A DNA stretch of 64,000 nt from NCBI GenBank assembly GCA_025642065.1, contig JAODUP010001155.1, forward strand, positions 1-64,000. The letters are read 5' to 3'. A program made the translations under genes and the position numbers. Shown piece by piece: positions 13,041 through 27,293 of the stretch. Under the pieces are notes generated by a model. That model did no database searches. It worked only from the letters and a program-made list of their open reading frames with translations, and was not told where the DNA came from. The stretch's first letter is position 1. Every line of letters starts with the position of its first letter. The DNA comes from Paralvinella palmiformis (lineage: Eukaryota > Annelida > Polychaeta > Terebellida > Alvinellidae).

Positions 13041-13837
13041 GATGAACTTTGCATTGTACCCGGACTATGATTTTGCCCAACCCCTGTACTAGGTGCGCCA
13101 TTGAGCTCGATTCGTCTCGAGGATATAGCCGCAATAGAAGTTTTGCAATTATTATTACTCTGAGTAAACTGTGTACTACTACAACCAACCATACAGTAAC
13201 TGAGTACAGATAGACCCATATGGTAATGGCGATATTTAGGCCACTAGGAATGCCATAAAGTAAAATATATACACAGTGTACAGTATAATGAGCTGAATAA
13301 CTGTCAGTATTCCAGAAATGAAGAGAGGAACCCACGTCCGCCATTGTACGGGTAGGTTTACTTGTAACACTAAACTCCATCATTCGATGTGTTTAAAAAA
13401 AATGAAAACAGAACATATTTTACTCTCGTCTCCAGTGTTTCCTATCTTTCACCATTATGTCCGATTGAGCTTAGATTTATATCATTTATGGCTTTTGTTC
13501 TCTGATAATTACCGATCGGCTTTTTGTTCATAAATCGTATTGTTGGGATGGCAAACGTAAATAAAAACTGATTGATGGAGGAAAATCTTATAGGAAAGAC
13601 AATATGTTAAAATTGTAGTTATTAATATGTAACTTGATACACGTTTATGTTTGTTAGGGACCAGTTAAACATGATTTAGGTGTAAACTCGTGCAAGTAAT
13701 AAGGACTGTTTAACTTCTCGTATAAATATTACCTTACAGGTGTGTGTTGTTCACGATTGTCATCAGCGGACGTATACGTTCTTTGGGAAGGTATCGTGTT
13801 GTCATTTTCGCAGCCATAAAAGATGGTCTTTTTATAA

Positions 13838-16800
13838 TAATAATAATGTATATTTAATAAAGCGCCCTTACTAGCAGGAGCCATTCAGAGGCGCTGTACA
13901 AATAATATGTAATATAATAATACTCTAAATAATGTCTGTAAAAACCCTGCAATGATTTAAAAGGTAATAATTATTTATCTGTGAAAGCGACCTTAAATAG
14001 GTGTGTTTTTAGAAGAGACTTAAGATTTCCAAGAGACGACGCATTTCTAATATTTGCCGGCAACCTATTCCACAAAGTGGGGGCTGCAACACTAAACGCA
14101 CGATCACCATATGACTTGAGCCGAGACACTGGCACCTGCAATAGTATCTGACTGGAGGACCTGAGTTTTCGGGATGACTTCCTAATGGAAACCAGTTCAC
14201 ACAGGTATTCTGGCGCGATATCATTAATAGATTTATAAGTTATTAACAGAATCTTGAAATGGATACGCTGTCTAACAGGTAGTCAATGTAGTTTTTAAAG
14301 AATTAGGGTGATATGATCATATTTTCTAGTATTTGTTACAATGCGAGCTGCACTATTCTGAATTCGCTGAAGGCGATTAATGTTATAATCAGATATGCCA
14401 TACAACAGGGAGTTATACGAGATGTAACAAAGGCATGAACTACACTTACAAGTGATTCTTGTGTCAAGAATGCTTTTAAACAGTGGATGTTCTTAAGATG
14501 GTAGTAGGCAGCTCAGCATACTGATGTGACATGTTCATGCATGTTAATACATTGGTCAAAAATAACCCCTAGATTTTGTATTGACCCATTAGGGGTAATC
14601 GAAGATGCACCCACCTGTAATGCTGGTGTCTTTAGGGATTTAACACAATGTGGTGATGCCAATTATAAAATATATGTTTTATTATCATTTAGTTTTAGAA
14701 GATTTTGAGTCATCCATAGCCGAATATCGGCAATACAATGTTCTAAATTATTAAAGGAAGAGGAGAAATTTAACTCATTGTCAGGATCCAGTGATATATA
14801 CAGCTGTGTGTCATCAAGTGATATTTAACCCCATATCGCTGCGCATTGATCCCAATAGGACGGGTATACATTGTGAAAACCAGAGGTCCAAGAACTGAAC
14901 TCTGTAGTACACCAGATAACAACAACTGAATGTCAGATAAAATACCACGAACAGGCACTCTCTGGGAGCGTTGTTCCAGATAGGATCTAAACCATTCAAG
15001 TACTTTACCTGACAGACCAAACATGTCTTTTAACCTAGAGAAAAGTACATTATCGTCAACTGTATCAAATGCAGCAGACAGGTCCAGAAGAACAAGTATT
15101 ACTGGCTTACCTTGATCAATTGACATCATAATATCATTTTTCACTCGAACCAAGGCTGTTTCAGTGCTGTGACCACTTTTATAGGCAGACTCTAGTGATT
15201 CATTAAGGTTATTATTGATTAAATATTTGTTTAGATAGAAAGCAACTGCCTTTTCTATAACTTTAGATACAAATGTAACATTTGAAATAGGTCTGTAATT
15301 GTTTAGAATATTACAGTCCATAGTGTGGTTTTTATTAATGGTTTTACAAGGGCAGCTTTCATGGATCTTGATACCAGAGATAATGATTTATTAACTATAT
15401 TTGTAATTGAGTTTATCAGAACATCCATACAATCTTTCACAAGCCATGTAGGCATAGGGTCAACTGCACAGAAAGCATTAGATGACTTTTTCAGCAACTG
15501 TCTGATATCAGTCTCTGTAAAAGGCTCAAATGTATCCATCATGGATATGCAGGACTCTTCTACCAATGGCTTACCCTGTGATAAGGTGCTGGACTGGAAC
15601 CCATTATGTATATTTAATATTTTTTGACAGAAGAAGTTATTAAATCTTTATCTGAGTTGATATTATTTGGGAGGACAGTTTGACTTTATGTAATACTTTA
15701 TTCACAACACTGAAAACAGTCATTTGATTTCCCTTGGATGCTTTGATCTTTTTATTATAATATTCAGATTTAGCAGAGGCAAGGGAATTTTTAACAAGAA
15801 TTTTACTGACCTTGAACATTTCAAAATGAACACACAAACTGGTCCTGATCCACAGCCATTCACAATACCTTCTGTGTCTCTTTGCAGCCTGTATGTTCTT
15901 ATTATACCATGGAAGCATTGGTCTGCTTGGCATTTCCTTTGTCCTTAAAGGTGCATGCTGATTTACAATGTCTCTCAATGTACTATAATAGAGATCCACC
16001 AAATGATCCACATCATCCAGTGGATCCAATACCAGAGACGAGACTCGCAGATCAGCAAGAAAAGCCTCCTTGTCAATTGACTTATATCTTCTATATGAAA
16101 TAACCTTAGCTGAAACAGACACACCTTTAATCAAATTGTCATCATCACCGGAGATGACAAGATCTAAGATGTGACCATGTCTGTGTGTTCTGTCTTGGAC
16201 AAGCTGCCTGAGATTGGCAGATCTAAGAATATCAGCCAGTTGTTTGGTATCTGCATTCCTCTGGCAATCCCAATGTATATTGAAATCACCTAAGATCAAC
16301 AGTTGACCACTGTTGGTAGCAAGAGAGTCAACAAATCCCGCAAATTCTGCTGCTTTCAGGCCATTTTTTCTTAGTGGGGTGTAATCGGTAGATAATAGCT
16401 ACACGAACACTTATCCCCCCAATATAAAAGTCAGTTGGTAATTTTCAAAAAGACTTAGCCTGAAAACGCAAATGCGTTTCACACTTCAAAGAGTTACAGA
16501 AATGAATGCCGACTCCCCCACCTTTTTTGGTGAATCCGAGCTGCATGATGTAATGAATATCCAGCTGGAGTCACATCATCAACAATTTTCTGGTCTGAAA
16601 TATTACCAGTCAGCCAAGTCTCTGTAATGATAAGAGCCTCAAGATCCATATCCTTAACAACATCGGATATTTCATCAGATTTAGTACAGATCGACTGACA
16701 GTTAATAACACCAATACTTACATTTTGTACAGCTGTGCCATTATATGGTGTTATTGGCACAGTGATCAAATTACAGGCATCAGACCCAATCTGCTTTGGA

Positions 16801-16985
16801 TGTTTTCCACTACGTGGGCGCATCGCTAAACAAGTGGTATTACCACCATAGGGTCGTAAGGCAAGCAACTGATCTCTAGTATAATTCATTATAATTATAT
16901 AAATAAAATAAGTGAAAATTAAAAAATAAATAAAATAAAACATACACAAGCAAAAACCGAGTTCTTATGGGAAACACTGGAGTGG
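13838..16985 (-). mobile_element. Nearly full-length L2/CR1-group LINE, inactive
   Basis: On the - strand an AP-endonuclease domain comes first (16949-15640: NCQSICTKSDEISD, ALIITETWL, ILGDFNIHWD, ILDLVISGDDD). The reverse transcriptase follows (15566-14770: NYRPISNVTFVSKVIEKAV, GHSTETALVRVKND, LLDLSAAFDTVDD, VLGPLVFTMYT). The C-terminal part is broken, from about 14770 to 13980, and the 3' end has an ATT-type tail at 13838-13850. Damage: frameshifts near 16490-16300 and 15300, and at about 14815-14830 the Tyr-Ala of the catalytic YADD box is lost with a frame change. The family also supplied the pieces at 44765-45375, 53835-54545, 49790 and 26220. Confidence 0.9.
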
Positions 16986-17548
16986 GCGATAATATAGGGC
17001 ATCAAATGAGCAGTTAAAAAGAAAATACAATAAATACAAAATAACTAAATATAATCAATTTATATTAATATAAATTAAATCTATATTACATAATATGCAA
17101 AATACACCAGTTTCACTGATGTAACTTATCTAATAGCTGAACTATCCGAGAAATATTCCGATGCCATTACATCGAGAGCCGGTCATACTTCCCGCCACTA
17201 TTTTTAGTTTTTTTTTTGGGGGGTCACTTTCTTGATTAACATTTGTTAGATGTCAGCACGAGTACGATGCTTACAATGATATGTCACCGCATCTTTATCA
17301 ATATATCGGCACTGATGACTCGAATGTACTATAGAATGAGGCAGGTGTATCATGTGTTTCAAACTTTGGAACACATTATGTAATCCTCACCTCGTTCTGA
17401 CGTCAAGTACTTGTAAGGAATCCACTTTTTATCCATGGACAGTTGCAGGTCATTTGGTGAAAAATCACACGACATTTGAATGTTTTTTAAACGGAAATAT
17501 TTTCTGTTTATCTTTTACATGTTGAATGAAGATTTAATAATAATAATA

Positions 17549-17602
<54 letters not shown>

Positions 17603-17745
17603 ATAATTTTAGTTCATATTTACACATTATACACATACGTTTTATACTGATAGGATGATAGAGAATCTATTGGAAAACATAATTAACTAACTTAAGACTA
17701 TTACTTTTGAGGTTCGTACCCTTTTATTAAGTGTGATCATAGTTA

Positions 17746-17787
<42 letters not shown>

Positions 17788-18000
17788 CGTGTTTACTGTT
17801 GTTATATCTCGGTCATAGGTTATATGTTTCTAGGTCAGTCCTATAATCATCAACTTATTATTCAATCTCACTATGGCATTATTTATGCCCAGTGTCTAAT
17901 TTCGTAAACAACTTGTTGTACAAGGTATATATATGTGTACAAACAGGACACTGTAACTAATATTTATATATCATTGTCAATGTTCCAGGATGTTGACAGT
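16986..18000. other. Intergenic, promoter-side DNA before the Ly6-C1q gene
   Basis: AT-rich, with (AT)n at 17554-17598 and (TC)n at 17752-17780 followed by a short GT tract. No coding frame is recognised. The last 60 bases lead into the TATA box at 18002. Confidence 0.5.
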
Positions 18001-18001
18001 C

Positions 18002-18008
18002 TATATAA
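18002..18008 (+). promoter_or_regulatory. TATA box of the Ly6-collagen-C1q gene
   Basis: TATATAA lies 52 bases before the ATG at 18060. Transcription would start about 30 bases downstream, near the CCATACT at 18034-18040, leaving a 5' leader of only about 25 bases. The match to the consensus and the spacing to a first exon with a good donor support it. Confidence 0.55.
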
Positions 18009-18059
18009 GATGTGACCAGTCTAGGTCTCGTAACCATACTAGAGGGAGAGGCAGTGAAT

Positions 18060-19056
18060 ATGGACAGCAAGGTAAGTGAAGTGAAGTTTATTTTCTATTT
18101 CCAACAAATAATTGTACAATAATAATATTAATATATAAAATATGTGAAAAGCTTTCATAAGGTCAGCAAAAAGAAGAAATCGGAGGACCAATGTAGCATG
18201 AGCTGCTGTCTTCCCATTGGCCCCTTAAAATAAAAAAATAAACCATATGTAGGTGTCACATCACGAGTGGGGTGGACGCATGTTAAACAAATTCAAATTT
18301 CAAAAATAACACCAATATTTTGTTTAGACACGGTGGATATCTTAATGGCCATCACCAATAGTTGCAAGCGAAGGTTCTCCAATTTAGTTCTCGATGAATT
18401 GCTACGAAATTACATTATTTGTGTATCTTTTAGAGATAACTAAGGAGGAATTAAATATATCATCATCCGCATTGATAAACTTTATTGTTACGTTTTTGAG
18501 TACTCGCATAGTTGTTAGAGAGCGCTTACACTGAACACGTATACTAACTCGTTGTTTCTGAGAACAGTTTGTAGATAATCTTGTGATGTTTGTAGATTGT
18601 CATCAAGTATATTATTAATAAATCACAGATACAATCTTGACCATCTGGTTTATTCTCTAAACTGTTTCCGGTCCGTTACAATTCTAAATACCAACATTAA
18701 CTCCTCGATATAATTAATTGTGAACTGTTATGGATTGACAACATTACACCCCCCCTACCTTTATTGAAAATGTATCATTTCATATATGTTTCACTCAAGT
18801 TAAACAAGTATTTGTAATAGGTAAATTTCGAACAATCTTAAATTCAAATTTGAATATCCGACGATAACACTGAATTTTACACCTAGATAATGATTTATCT
18901 CAAGTCAATTGATATGCTTTTTATATATAGATATTTTTTTGAAACTAACTCATAAAAAATTTAAAATTTTAAAGAACAATGTACTTTTTTTAATCATAAT
19001 TACATTCACTCCATTCAGCTTCATTCTTACACATATAGTTGTATAAAACTAAAATA

Positions 19057-19087
<31 letters not shown>

Positions 19088-22000
19088 TTCACTTAGAAAT
19101 AAAGTCTTTATATCTTGCTGGCATTCTGGTGCGTCGCTTTGGACGACCTGCTGAGACATCTGTCACATTTGAATTATGACTACTGTCTTGATTAAGTTCA
19201 TCGTTGTTCACTGTTATTATTTCTGGCACGTCTTGCGAATAATCGCTGTTTTCAATTGTTGACTCGTTTCAGGTGTAACATCATGGTCAGTCACTTTCCT
19301 GAAATGTAGTTAATTTCTTGTTTTGCTGCCAAGAACAGGACTATTTGCTGTTATCATGTTCCCCTTTCACTTGCCCCAAACAGGTGCTGGATTATATCTG
19401 GACCAATTTGTCCGTTTTCGTTTGTTTCATTAACACTGTATCCCCAACATGGAGAGGAATGTTCGGTCGTACACAATTTCTGACATCTGCATATTGTTTT
19501 TGTTGCTGTTTCTGCTCTGCATCTCGAGTTCGCAGTTCTTTATCTTCAACTCGAATGAATAGTTCGGGTAATACACTTTTATGTTCGAAAAACAAATTTC
19601 AGGGGGTCCCTGTTTACATTTTGGGGAAATTTTTGTAGGAATTTAAATTTTTCCACCCACATTCCCCTTAAGTCCCTTTTAAATTGCCCTTTTCAAAGGT
19701 TTCTAAACTTTCTGATTGGGTTTGTTTTGGGCCCACATGCGTAATCCGACGATGATTATCCCAAATTTGCATGAATTTGGGTTAAACCCTTGAAATGGCG
19801 GCCCGTTGTCGTTTTTAATGTTTCTGGCATTCCGTTTTCAAATATTTTTCAATTACTGGGATTACATTTCGGCTGATGTGGATCCCCCAGCTCCCCCCCA
19901 AAATCGTGAATATTCGTCAAGAACTACTGCAATAATCCTGCTGGTTTGGCCCCACAAAAATCAGACACAGAACTGCCAAGCTTTATCAGGTAGCTGTGCA
20001 TTTGTAAGGGTTGTAGACGTTCATCTTTGTGACGACAGCACATGAGCACGTTTTCACTATGTCTTGGTGAGTTATCCATGTGGGGAAACCACACTTTCCT
20101 CAACAGGGACTTTTTTTTACCAATCCCTGATGACCTTCATGATTTTGTCCCCGCCTCATCGTCACAGGAAAAACAACCCGGGTGTCTCGTAACGAATTCC
20201 GTTCTCTGTAACACTAAGTTAGTGGAAAATTTTCCCTATATTGACATTTCTTACGTTTTAAAAACTCATATAGCCCAGTTTGTTAATTTTATCACTTTTG
20301 AATGTGGTCCTTTGTTCCTTAAATTTCTTCTTTGGACAATGTTTTGGGGAAGCTGTTTCACCCCCAAAGTTGATATATTCTTCTGGCCCTGAGCTACTTG
20401 TAGTCAGGGGACCGACATGTAATCAGTTGGATTATCAGCGCCTGGGCGGTACACTGTGTTAAAAGTATATTGCTGTAGACGTAAACACCATCGTTCAATG
20501 CGAGGAGATGGCTTAGCGACAACATTTGAGAATGTAAACTTTATGCCGTACAGATACAGATGAAAATGTTCGACTCCCCATCGAACAGCTAGAGCTTCTC
20601 GCTCTGTTTGCGAGTAACGAGATTCTACGTCGTCCAGTGCACGTGATGCATATCCGACAACTTGAACATCTCTACGACCATCTTTAGTGGATTGTATCTG
20701 GGTTAAAATAGCACCAACACCATATGGTGATGCATCAACCACTAACTCGGTTTCTAACTTGTGATTGAAGTACGACATGACAGTATCACTTGTCAAACTG
20801 TCCTTCAATTTTAACCAGGCATCTTCACTCACTGGTCCACTCAAACAGACTATTCTTACGAGCCAGCTCTCTAAGTGGTTTCACAAGAGAGACTAGACCA
20901 GGCATGTATCTTTGTACGTAATTCGTCATACCTAGAATAGACTTCACCTGTCGCTTGTCTGTCGGTCTCGGCGCATCACGAACAGACTTTACTTTTTTCG
21001 GATCTGGCGAAACACCATGTTCACTAAAATGCTGCCAAAGAATTCCACAGAAGATTGGAAGAATTTGCATTTATTTCGATTGAGTGTTAAGCCCTTCTTC
21101 ATGAGACATTCCAGACATGCACGGATGTGTTTCTCATGTTCTACATCATTCCGACTGGCAATGATGATGTCGTCAGAAATGTTCTTTACTCCATCAAGCC
21201 CATGTACATTGGATATTTGTTGAAATTTTTCACTGGCTGTATTTACACCAAAATTTAAACGCTTGTAACGGTGCAGTCCTAGATGTGAACTAAACGTAGT
21301 GATGTATCGGCTGTCAGGATGCAGCTCTACCTGGTGGTAGCCCTGATTGAGGTCCAATTTTGTAAATACACAGCAACCATTCAGATCATGTATCAACTCA
21401 TGAACTGTTGGCATTGGATGTTTGACTCTTCCTATGGCTTGGTTAGCAGCCCTCATACCAACACACAGTCTGATGTTATCAGGATCACGTGGCTTAGGTA
21501 CTACCACTATAGGTGACACCCAAGGAGTTGGTGTATTTTGAGGATCTTCATATATGTCATCCTCATATAGCTGCTTGATTGCTGCTTCAACTTGCGGTCT
21601 TGTTGAAAAAGGAACTCGTCTTGTTTTTGATGCCAAGGTTATGATATCAATATTCAGTTGTAGCTTGAAATCCTTCAGCTTTCCTAGCCCGTGGAATATT
21701 GAATCAAAATCATGTACAATTTTATTTGTCACATTTGATCTGTCATAAGACAGTAAACAGCTGTTAGCGTCACTCACAACATAGAATTCATCATCAAATT
21801 TTACTCCAGTCTTAGGCGATGTAATTGTTGCACTGAATGTTCCTTTCAAGTCTAATGCTTTTGTGGATGCGTAAGGGAATAATTTCGTGTCTGATTTTGA
21901 TAATCAGACAGAGTGTTTTATGAGTTTTCACATCCACATTGTTTACACTAGTTCCACTGTCTATGAACATCATAACATCTACCCCAGCTAGTTGAATGTT

Positions 22001-23676
22001 AATTGCAGGAATTTTCTCCTCACCTTTTCGTACTGCCAGTGAATAATCAGAACCACTATCACAATTACCTGCGACATTGCTGATAGAAACTTTATTTGTT
22101 TGTTCTCGAGACTTCTTGTGCCACGTATCATGTTGTTTTGTTCTCGGAAATTTTCGGTTACAAAATTTCGAGTAGTGTCCATACGGTTCACATTTGTAAC
22201 AACGACGATGTTTTGCTGGAGACTCGTCTTCATGTGGGTACTGACCACCACAGTTGAAACAAGTGCGCGAGCCACTAGAAAAATCTGTCAAATGATTTTT
22301 CAGATTGTTTTCTCAGCAAATATTTGCGTCTTGCACCTCGCTTGACACCAGTTTCTGTATGCACACGATTTGACGTTTCGGCTGTCATTCCACCCTCTGT
22401 TGCACGAGACTGAGAAAGCGCTAGCTCCATCGATTTACCATGATCTAGCAGTGTTTTCAAGTCCATAGGTTTTGACAAGCCCCTTTTTTATCAAGCTTTT
22501 GGACGTACAGCCATGAATCATTTCCGTTTTTACTTCATTTTCCACTGTGCCTTCTGTAAAGTCACAATTGACAGATAATTGCTTTAATCTTGTGCAAAAC
22601 TGATCCAAATTCTCACCTTCTTTCTGACTTGCCTGTCTGAAAATGTATCTTTCAAACTCACTGTTATATTTTGTCATTCATTTTCGTTTTGACAGCACTG
22701 TAATCGTCTTCTTCGTTCTTCAAAGTTTCATAAATGTCATAGCACTCTGTACCCATATAGTGCAATAGCAAAGCTTTTTTTCTTTTCTTCTCTGGTTCCG
22801 TATCACGAACGTCCATGGCGGATAACAGCGCTTCAAAACGACTCAACCACTTCGTCCAACGTGGACCGGCATTATTTAAGTCCTCACAATCAAACGTTGG
22901 AAATATTGGTAATGCACCTGCCATCGTGTACACACAGATAACGATTAACACAGATAGAGTTCGAATAACCTCGTCGCCAATGTGATGTTTGTAGATTGTC
23001 ATCAAGTATATTATTAATAAATCAGATACAACCTTGACCATCTGGTTTATTCTCTAAACTGTTTCCGGTCCGTTACAATTTTAAATACCAACATTAAGTC
23101 CTCGATATAATTAATGGTGGACTGTTATGGATTGACAACATTACAAATCTAAACGCTTGGATTCGGCAAGTTCCTTCCCTGGTACTTTTCTTCTTCTTTT
23201 GTTTAATATCTGGTTTTATCTGAAGAAGTGGAACAGCTGATTAAAGGACAGAAACATTATGTCGTGTTTATGTCGTATTTATGTTTACGTCGTGTTTTTG
23301 TTTATATCGTGTTTATGTTGATGTCGTGTTTATGTTGATGTCGTGTTTATGTTGATGTCGTGTTTATGTTGATGTCGTGTTTATGTTGATGTCGTGTTTA
23401 TGCTGATGTCGTGTTTATGTTGATGTCGTGTTTATGTTTACGTCGTGTTTATGTTTATGTCGTGTTTATGTTGATGTCGTGTTTATGTTGATGTCGTGTT
23501 TATGTTGATGTCGTGTTTATGTTGATGTCGTGTTTATGTTGATGTCGTGTTTATGTTTATGTCGTGTTTATGTTGATGTCGTGTTTATGTTTATGTCGTG
23601 TTTATATTTATAATTTGTTTATATTTATATTTCCAGTTGATATGGTTTTTAACTAGTTTCCTTTTGTTGACGGAAG
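18060..23676 (+). CDS. Signal-peptide exons 1 and 2 of the Ly6-collagen-C1q gene
   Basis: Exon 1 (18060-18071) encodes only M-D-S-K before GTAAGT. Exon 2 (23637-23676) has the acceptor TTATATTTCCAG and adds [13 protein letters not shown] plus one base before GTGAGT. Together they form a typical short n-region with one Lys and a hydrophobic core. The 5.56-kb intron between them is mostly the 4.56-kb Gypsy insertion and a 17-bp minisatellite. Confidence 0.8.
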
Positions 23677-23813
23677 GTGAGTTCTCATTGTCGTTTTAGA
23701 TAGATGTTTATTGTTTATTATTTATTATTAACATCACACTCTCAACATTATCATTACATTACTATCATTCTCATCAACATTACATTACCATGATTGTTGT
23801 AATTAGTACAACA

Positions 23814-23868
<55 letters not shown>

Positions 23869-24058
23869 AACTACAACTGATATTATATCACTTATAAAGA
23901 ATACATTATTTGATGACGTCACCATTAATGCAATCCATCAACTGCCATGATGACTGCTAGCACAATATTATTTTTATTTTGTAATCCTCGTGTCCATTAT
24001 GATAAATAAACAATACCGACTCTTTAATAAATATTATATTTCTTGGTTGAAATGTGAT

Positions 24059-24130
<72 letters not shown>

Positions 24131-25128
24131 GAAACAGTTTTCAAGTCTCATACATTCTCGATCCAAACCGATGTCGTACATTAACTATTTGCCACACAAT
24201 CTCGGGTGTGTAACTTTACACCAAGTTTCGGACAGAGACGCTGTGTAAAGTTTCCGGACTCGTGTATCATTTTATAACCGCTTACTAATAGTTCCAGTTC
24301 CGGTTCCTTTTAGGCAGTCATATAACTATTAACTAGCTTCATGTTTTTTAAATTATATTTTTGGGCCGTGAAGCCATTTGAAGAAAGAAATATATATTTA
24401 CCTTTAAGGTGCCCGTTAGCTGACATAACTATAAATATGAAATATATTTTTAGATGAGATAAATTATTATGAAATTTAAAAAGATGGCTAGCGATGGTCC
24501 CGGATGGTACAGGTCCATTAATTAGTAGGTGCTAAAGGTAATATATGGGATCAGGCACCTAATTCTTAACCGCTGAATTCGTCACATGAAATTCCATTAA
24601 AACAATCTGAATAATGTTTCATCTTTCACTTCGCCTGATTGCCCGGGGGGGGGGGGTTCGGTCAGCGCATTTGGCCCGCGTTGTGGAAAAAAGTGGCCGC
24701 AAAAGATCAACGTCCATTAAAAATAAACAAAGGCCGCGCATTTGTATACAAACAGGTAGTCAGCTGTACTTTGGTCTAATTGAAATAATTCCTTCATCCG
24801 GAAATTGGCTTTCGTTGTGGCAAGGTTTTCAGAGGTTATACGCCACCACTTTAATGCCATTGGATACGTGCTGTGTCGGTGTATAACATTAGTTTGGAGA
24901 GCTTTCTTGACAAATATGTCATTTCGTATTTTTAAATAGAATAAACAATTGTTTTAACAAACTATTGACGTCTTAAGGTGATTATAATGATACGGAACAT
25001 ATTTTTTAAATACACTTACTCAACATCCTATTCAACCTTTCAACCTATTTTTACCTAATGTTGTTGTTGTTGTTGTTATTATTGTTATTGATGTTATTGT
25101 TGGTGTCGTCATATTCGTTATTACTATT

Positions 25129-25175
<47 letters not shown>

Positions 25176-26630
25176 AATAGAAAACAACGTTATCCACATC
25201 ACATGACATTATATCTCCAACTCTCCGTAGCTCATAAAGGTAAAGGGAAAGGTAAAGGGAAATCTTCCCCCTTCCCTTTTGACGACTCCTCCTATCAAGG
25301 TGGACTCCCAGAAGCAAGTCCATTTTCCTGCTACACCTGTACTAATGCCTGGAATAACATTGAATGTAACAGGGAGGGAATCCGTGTGTGTGAAAACGAT
25401 GATCAGGTATGTATGTGTCAGGTGTACTGCTGATAAGATGATCAGGCCGATATCAGGTAATCATCATGCAACGTTCACCTACGTATACTGTAGCCACTGT
25501 GAAATGCCATCTAACGATTTGATAATAAACACGTTGGCGCCATATAATTACGAAGCAATTATTATATCACAATCGGGTGTACGTTATGTAATCATCAAAC
25601 GATAATCAGGTATATTATGTTAAGTAATCACTCGCCAACAATTAGGCATATATACGGTGTAAACGTCATAACATAATCAAGCTTATATTGTTTTACTGTC
25701 GTCAGTATTATCCAGCATCTTTTATGTAATTAAGACTTGTGTATTGAATTGAATGGACAGGTGTGTATGGAGTAATCACTGATTGGTGGCGTCGAAGTGA
25801 TAAAACAACACTGTTACCCTCCGAAGAAATATGTTTATGTATCTATCACTTCTTCGCGGCACACTTCACGTCGCCATCTTCATTTCCTGGATCTTGACAT
25901 ACTATACCGGATCATTGGTACCGTGTTACAACATGACGTTGAAGCTTCAAGAAATGTCTAAGTAATAGCTTAAGAGGATGATGTAATTTTTGTTCACTAA
26001 TGATGCTAATTGTGAAGAAAAAACGTTGGTTTACGGTTACCACGTGATTAATCTTGACCCAGAATTGTGTACTTTGTAAACGTTCAGAAAGACTCACCAG
26101 AAAGATTAATGTCTACTTCTGTCATGGAAATTGTAAAAGTAGTCGTGCTAATTATTAAGAGACAAATAAGAGGCATCAATTCTGTAATTCTCGGAACAAC
26201 ATTTTAGAGCACGCAATTTTAATAATAATAATAATAATATGGATTTAACAAAGCACACTTACTAGCAATAGTCATTCAAAGGCCCTGTTTAATATAGTAT
26301 TAAATGTTCATAACATTATCTTATTTACAATATATCAATACGATTGGCTTTATCTGTTTCCTTTTTAAATTTACAAGTTGCGTCACGTGACAACGCTGAT
26401 CTACTCTTGACCAACCAGAAGAATGATTTTGTTATCACGTATTGTTCATTCCGGAAATATGACAGGGGAATAGAAAGTGTCATTAATTAATATTAATGAA
26501 AATGCTTATCGATAAACTTAAATATATAAAAATTATTACATAACTATGGACTTATTATAGAGCTTATTATTAAATATAGATGAACAAATTGAACATGACT
26601 TATAACACGAACTGTTAGTCTTCTTATTCA

Positions 26631-26682
<52 letters not shown>

Positions 26683-27239
26683 TGTAATATTGCTATCTAT
26701 TTACCACAGATCACTACCACCCGTGTTCGAATCCCGGCGTGGGCATATCTGAAGGTTGTTTCGTCTTTCACTTCGTCTCATTACCTTTGGAGGTCGCTCG
26801 GCCCATTTAGCCTACCTTGTGCACAAAAGTGGCCGTAAAACATCAATCATCTTATCAATATAATGTCGAGTAATTGTTCATACCAATTTATCTTGGGTTA
26901 TGAGTTGAAATGAGTTGTTAACTCAGATGATGGCCACACCAAGGATGTGTGGCCGAAGGGAAATAACCTAGAGAAACACATCTCACAAACACAGGTATAC
27001 GTTGGTTTCAAACCCGCAGCCTGGAAGATTGTAGTGCCGTGGTCTAATCTAATAGCGATAGTAATAAGCTCTCTAGATTCTCAACTCATTTTATTTGACG
27101 TCGACAAGAAATCTGTTTTGCTTTTTAGTATTTCTAGGAAATTGTAATGATATTTTTTCATGGAGCTAGTTCGCTACTTAGTACAAATAGGTTTCTTATT
27201 CTTACTCAACCTGATTCACATACTACTACTACACTTACT

Positions 27240-27293
<54 letters not shown>

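Larger units (their letters stand above)
18582..23145 (-). mobile_element. Gypsy-type LTR retrotransposon with perfect 5-bp target duplication
   Basis: The two LTRs (18582-18748 and 22981-23145) start TGTGATG and end CATTACA, and AATCT flanks both sides (18577-18581 and 23146-23150). Read on the - strand, gag lies at about 22924-22275, followed by CCHC knuckles ([17 protein letters not shown]) and a protease FIDSGTSVN (near 21950). Next come reverse transcriptase 21849-20825 ([16 protein letters not shown] catalytic box), RNase H 20844-20404 ([11 protein letters not shown]), a scrambled integrase 20400-19600 and the integrase tail 19595-19392. A G-rich polypurine tract (reverse of CCCCCCCTACCTTT at about 18749) abuts the 3' LTR. 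A primer-site candidate starts TGGCGACGAGG next to the 5' LTR. Frameshifts in gag and integrase make it inactive as sequenced. Confidence 0.95.

Noticed and set aside
23262..23610. Regular 17-bp array, considered as a CRISPR-like or regulatory array
   Set aside because: Units abut with no unique spacers, in an animal intron. It is an ordinary minisatellite.
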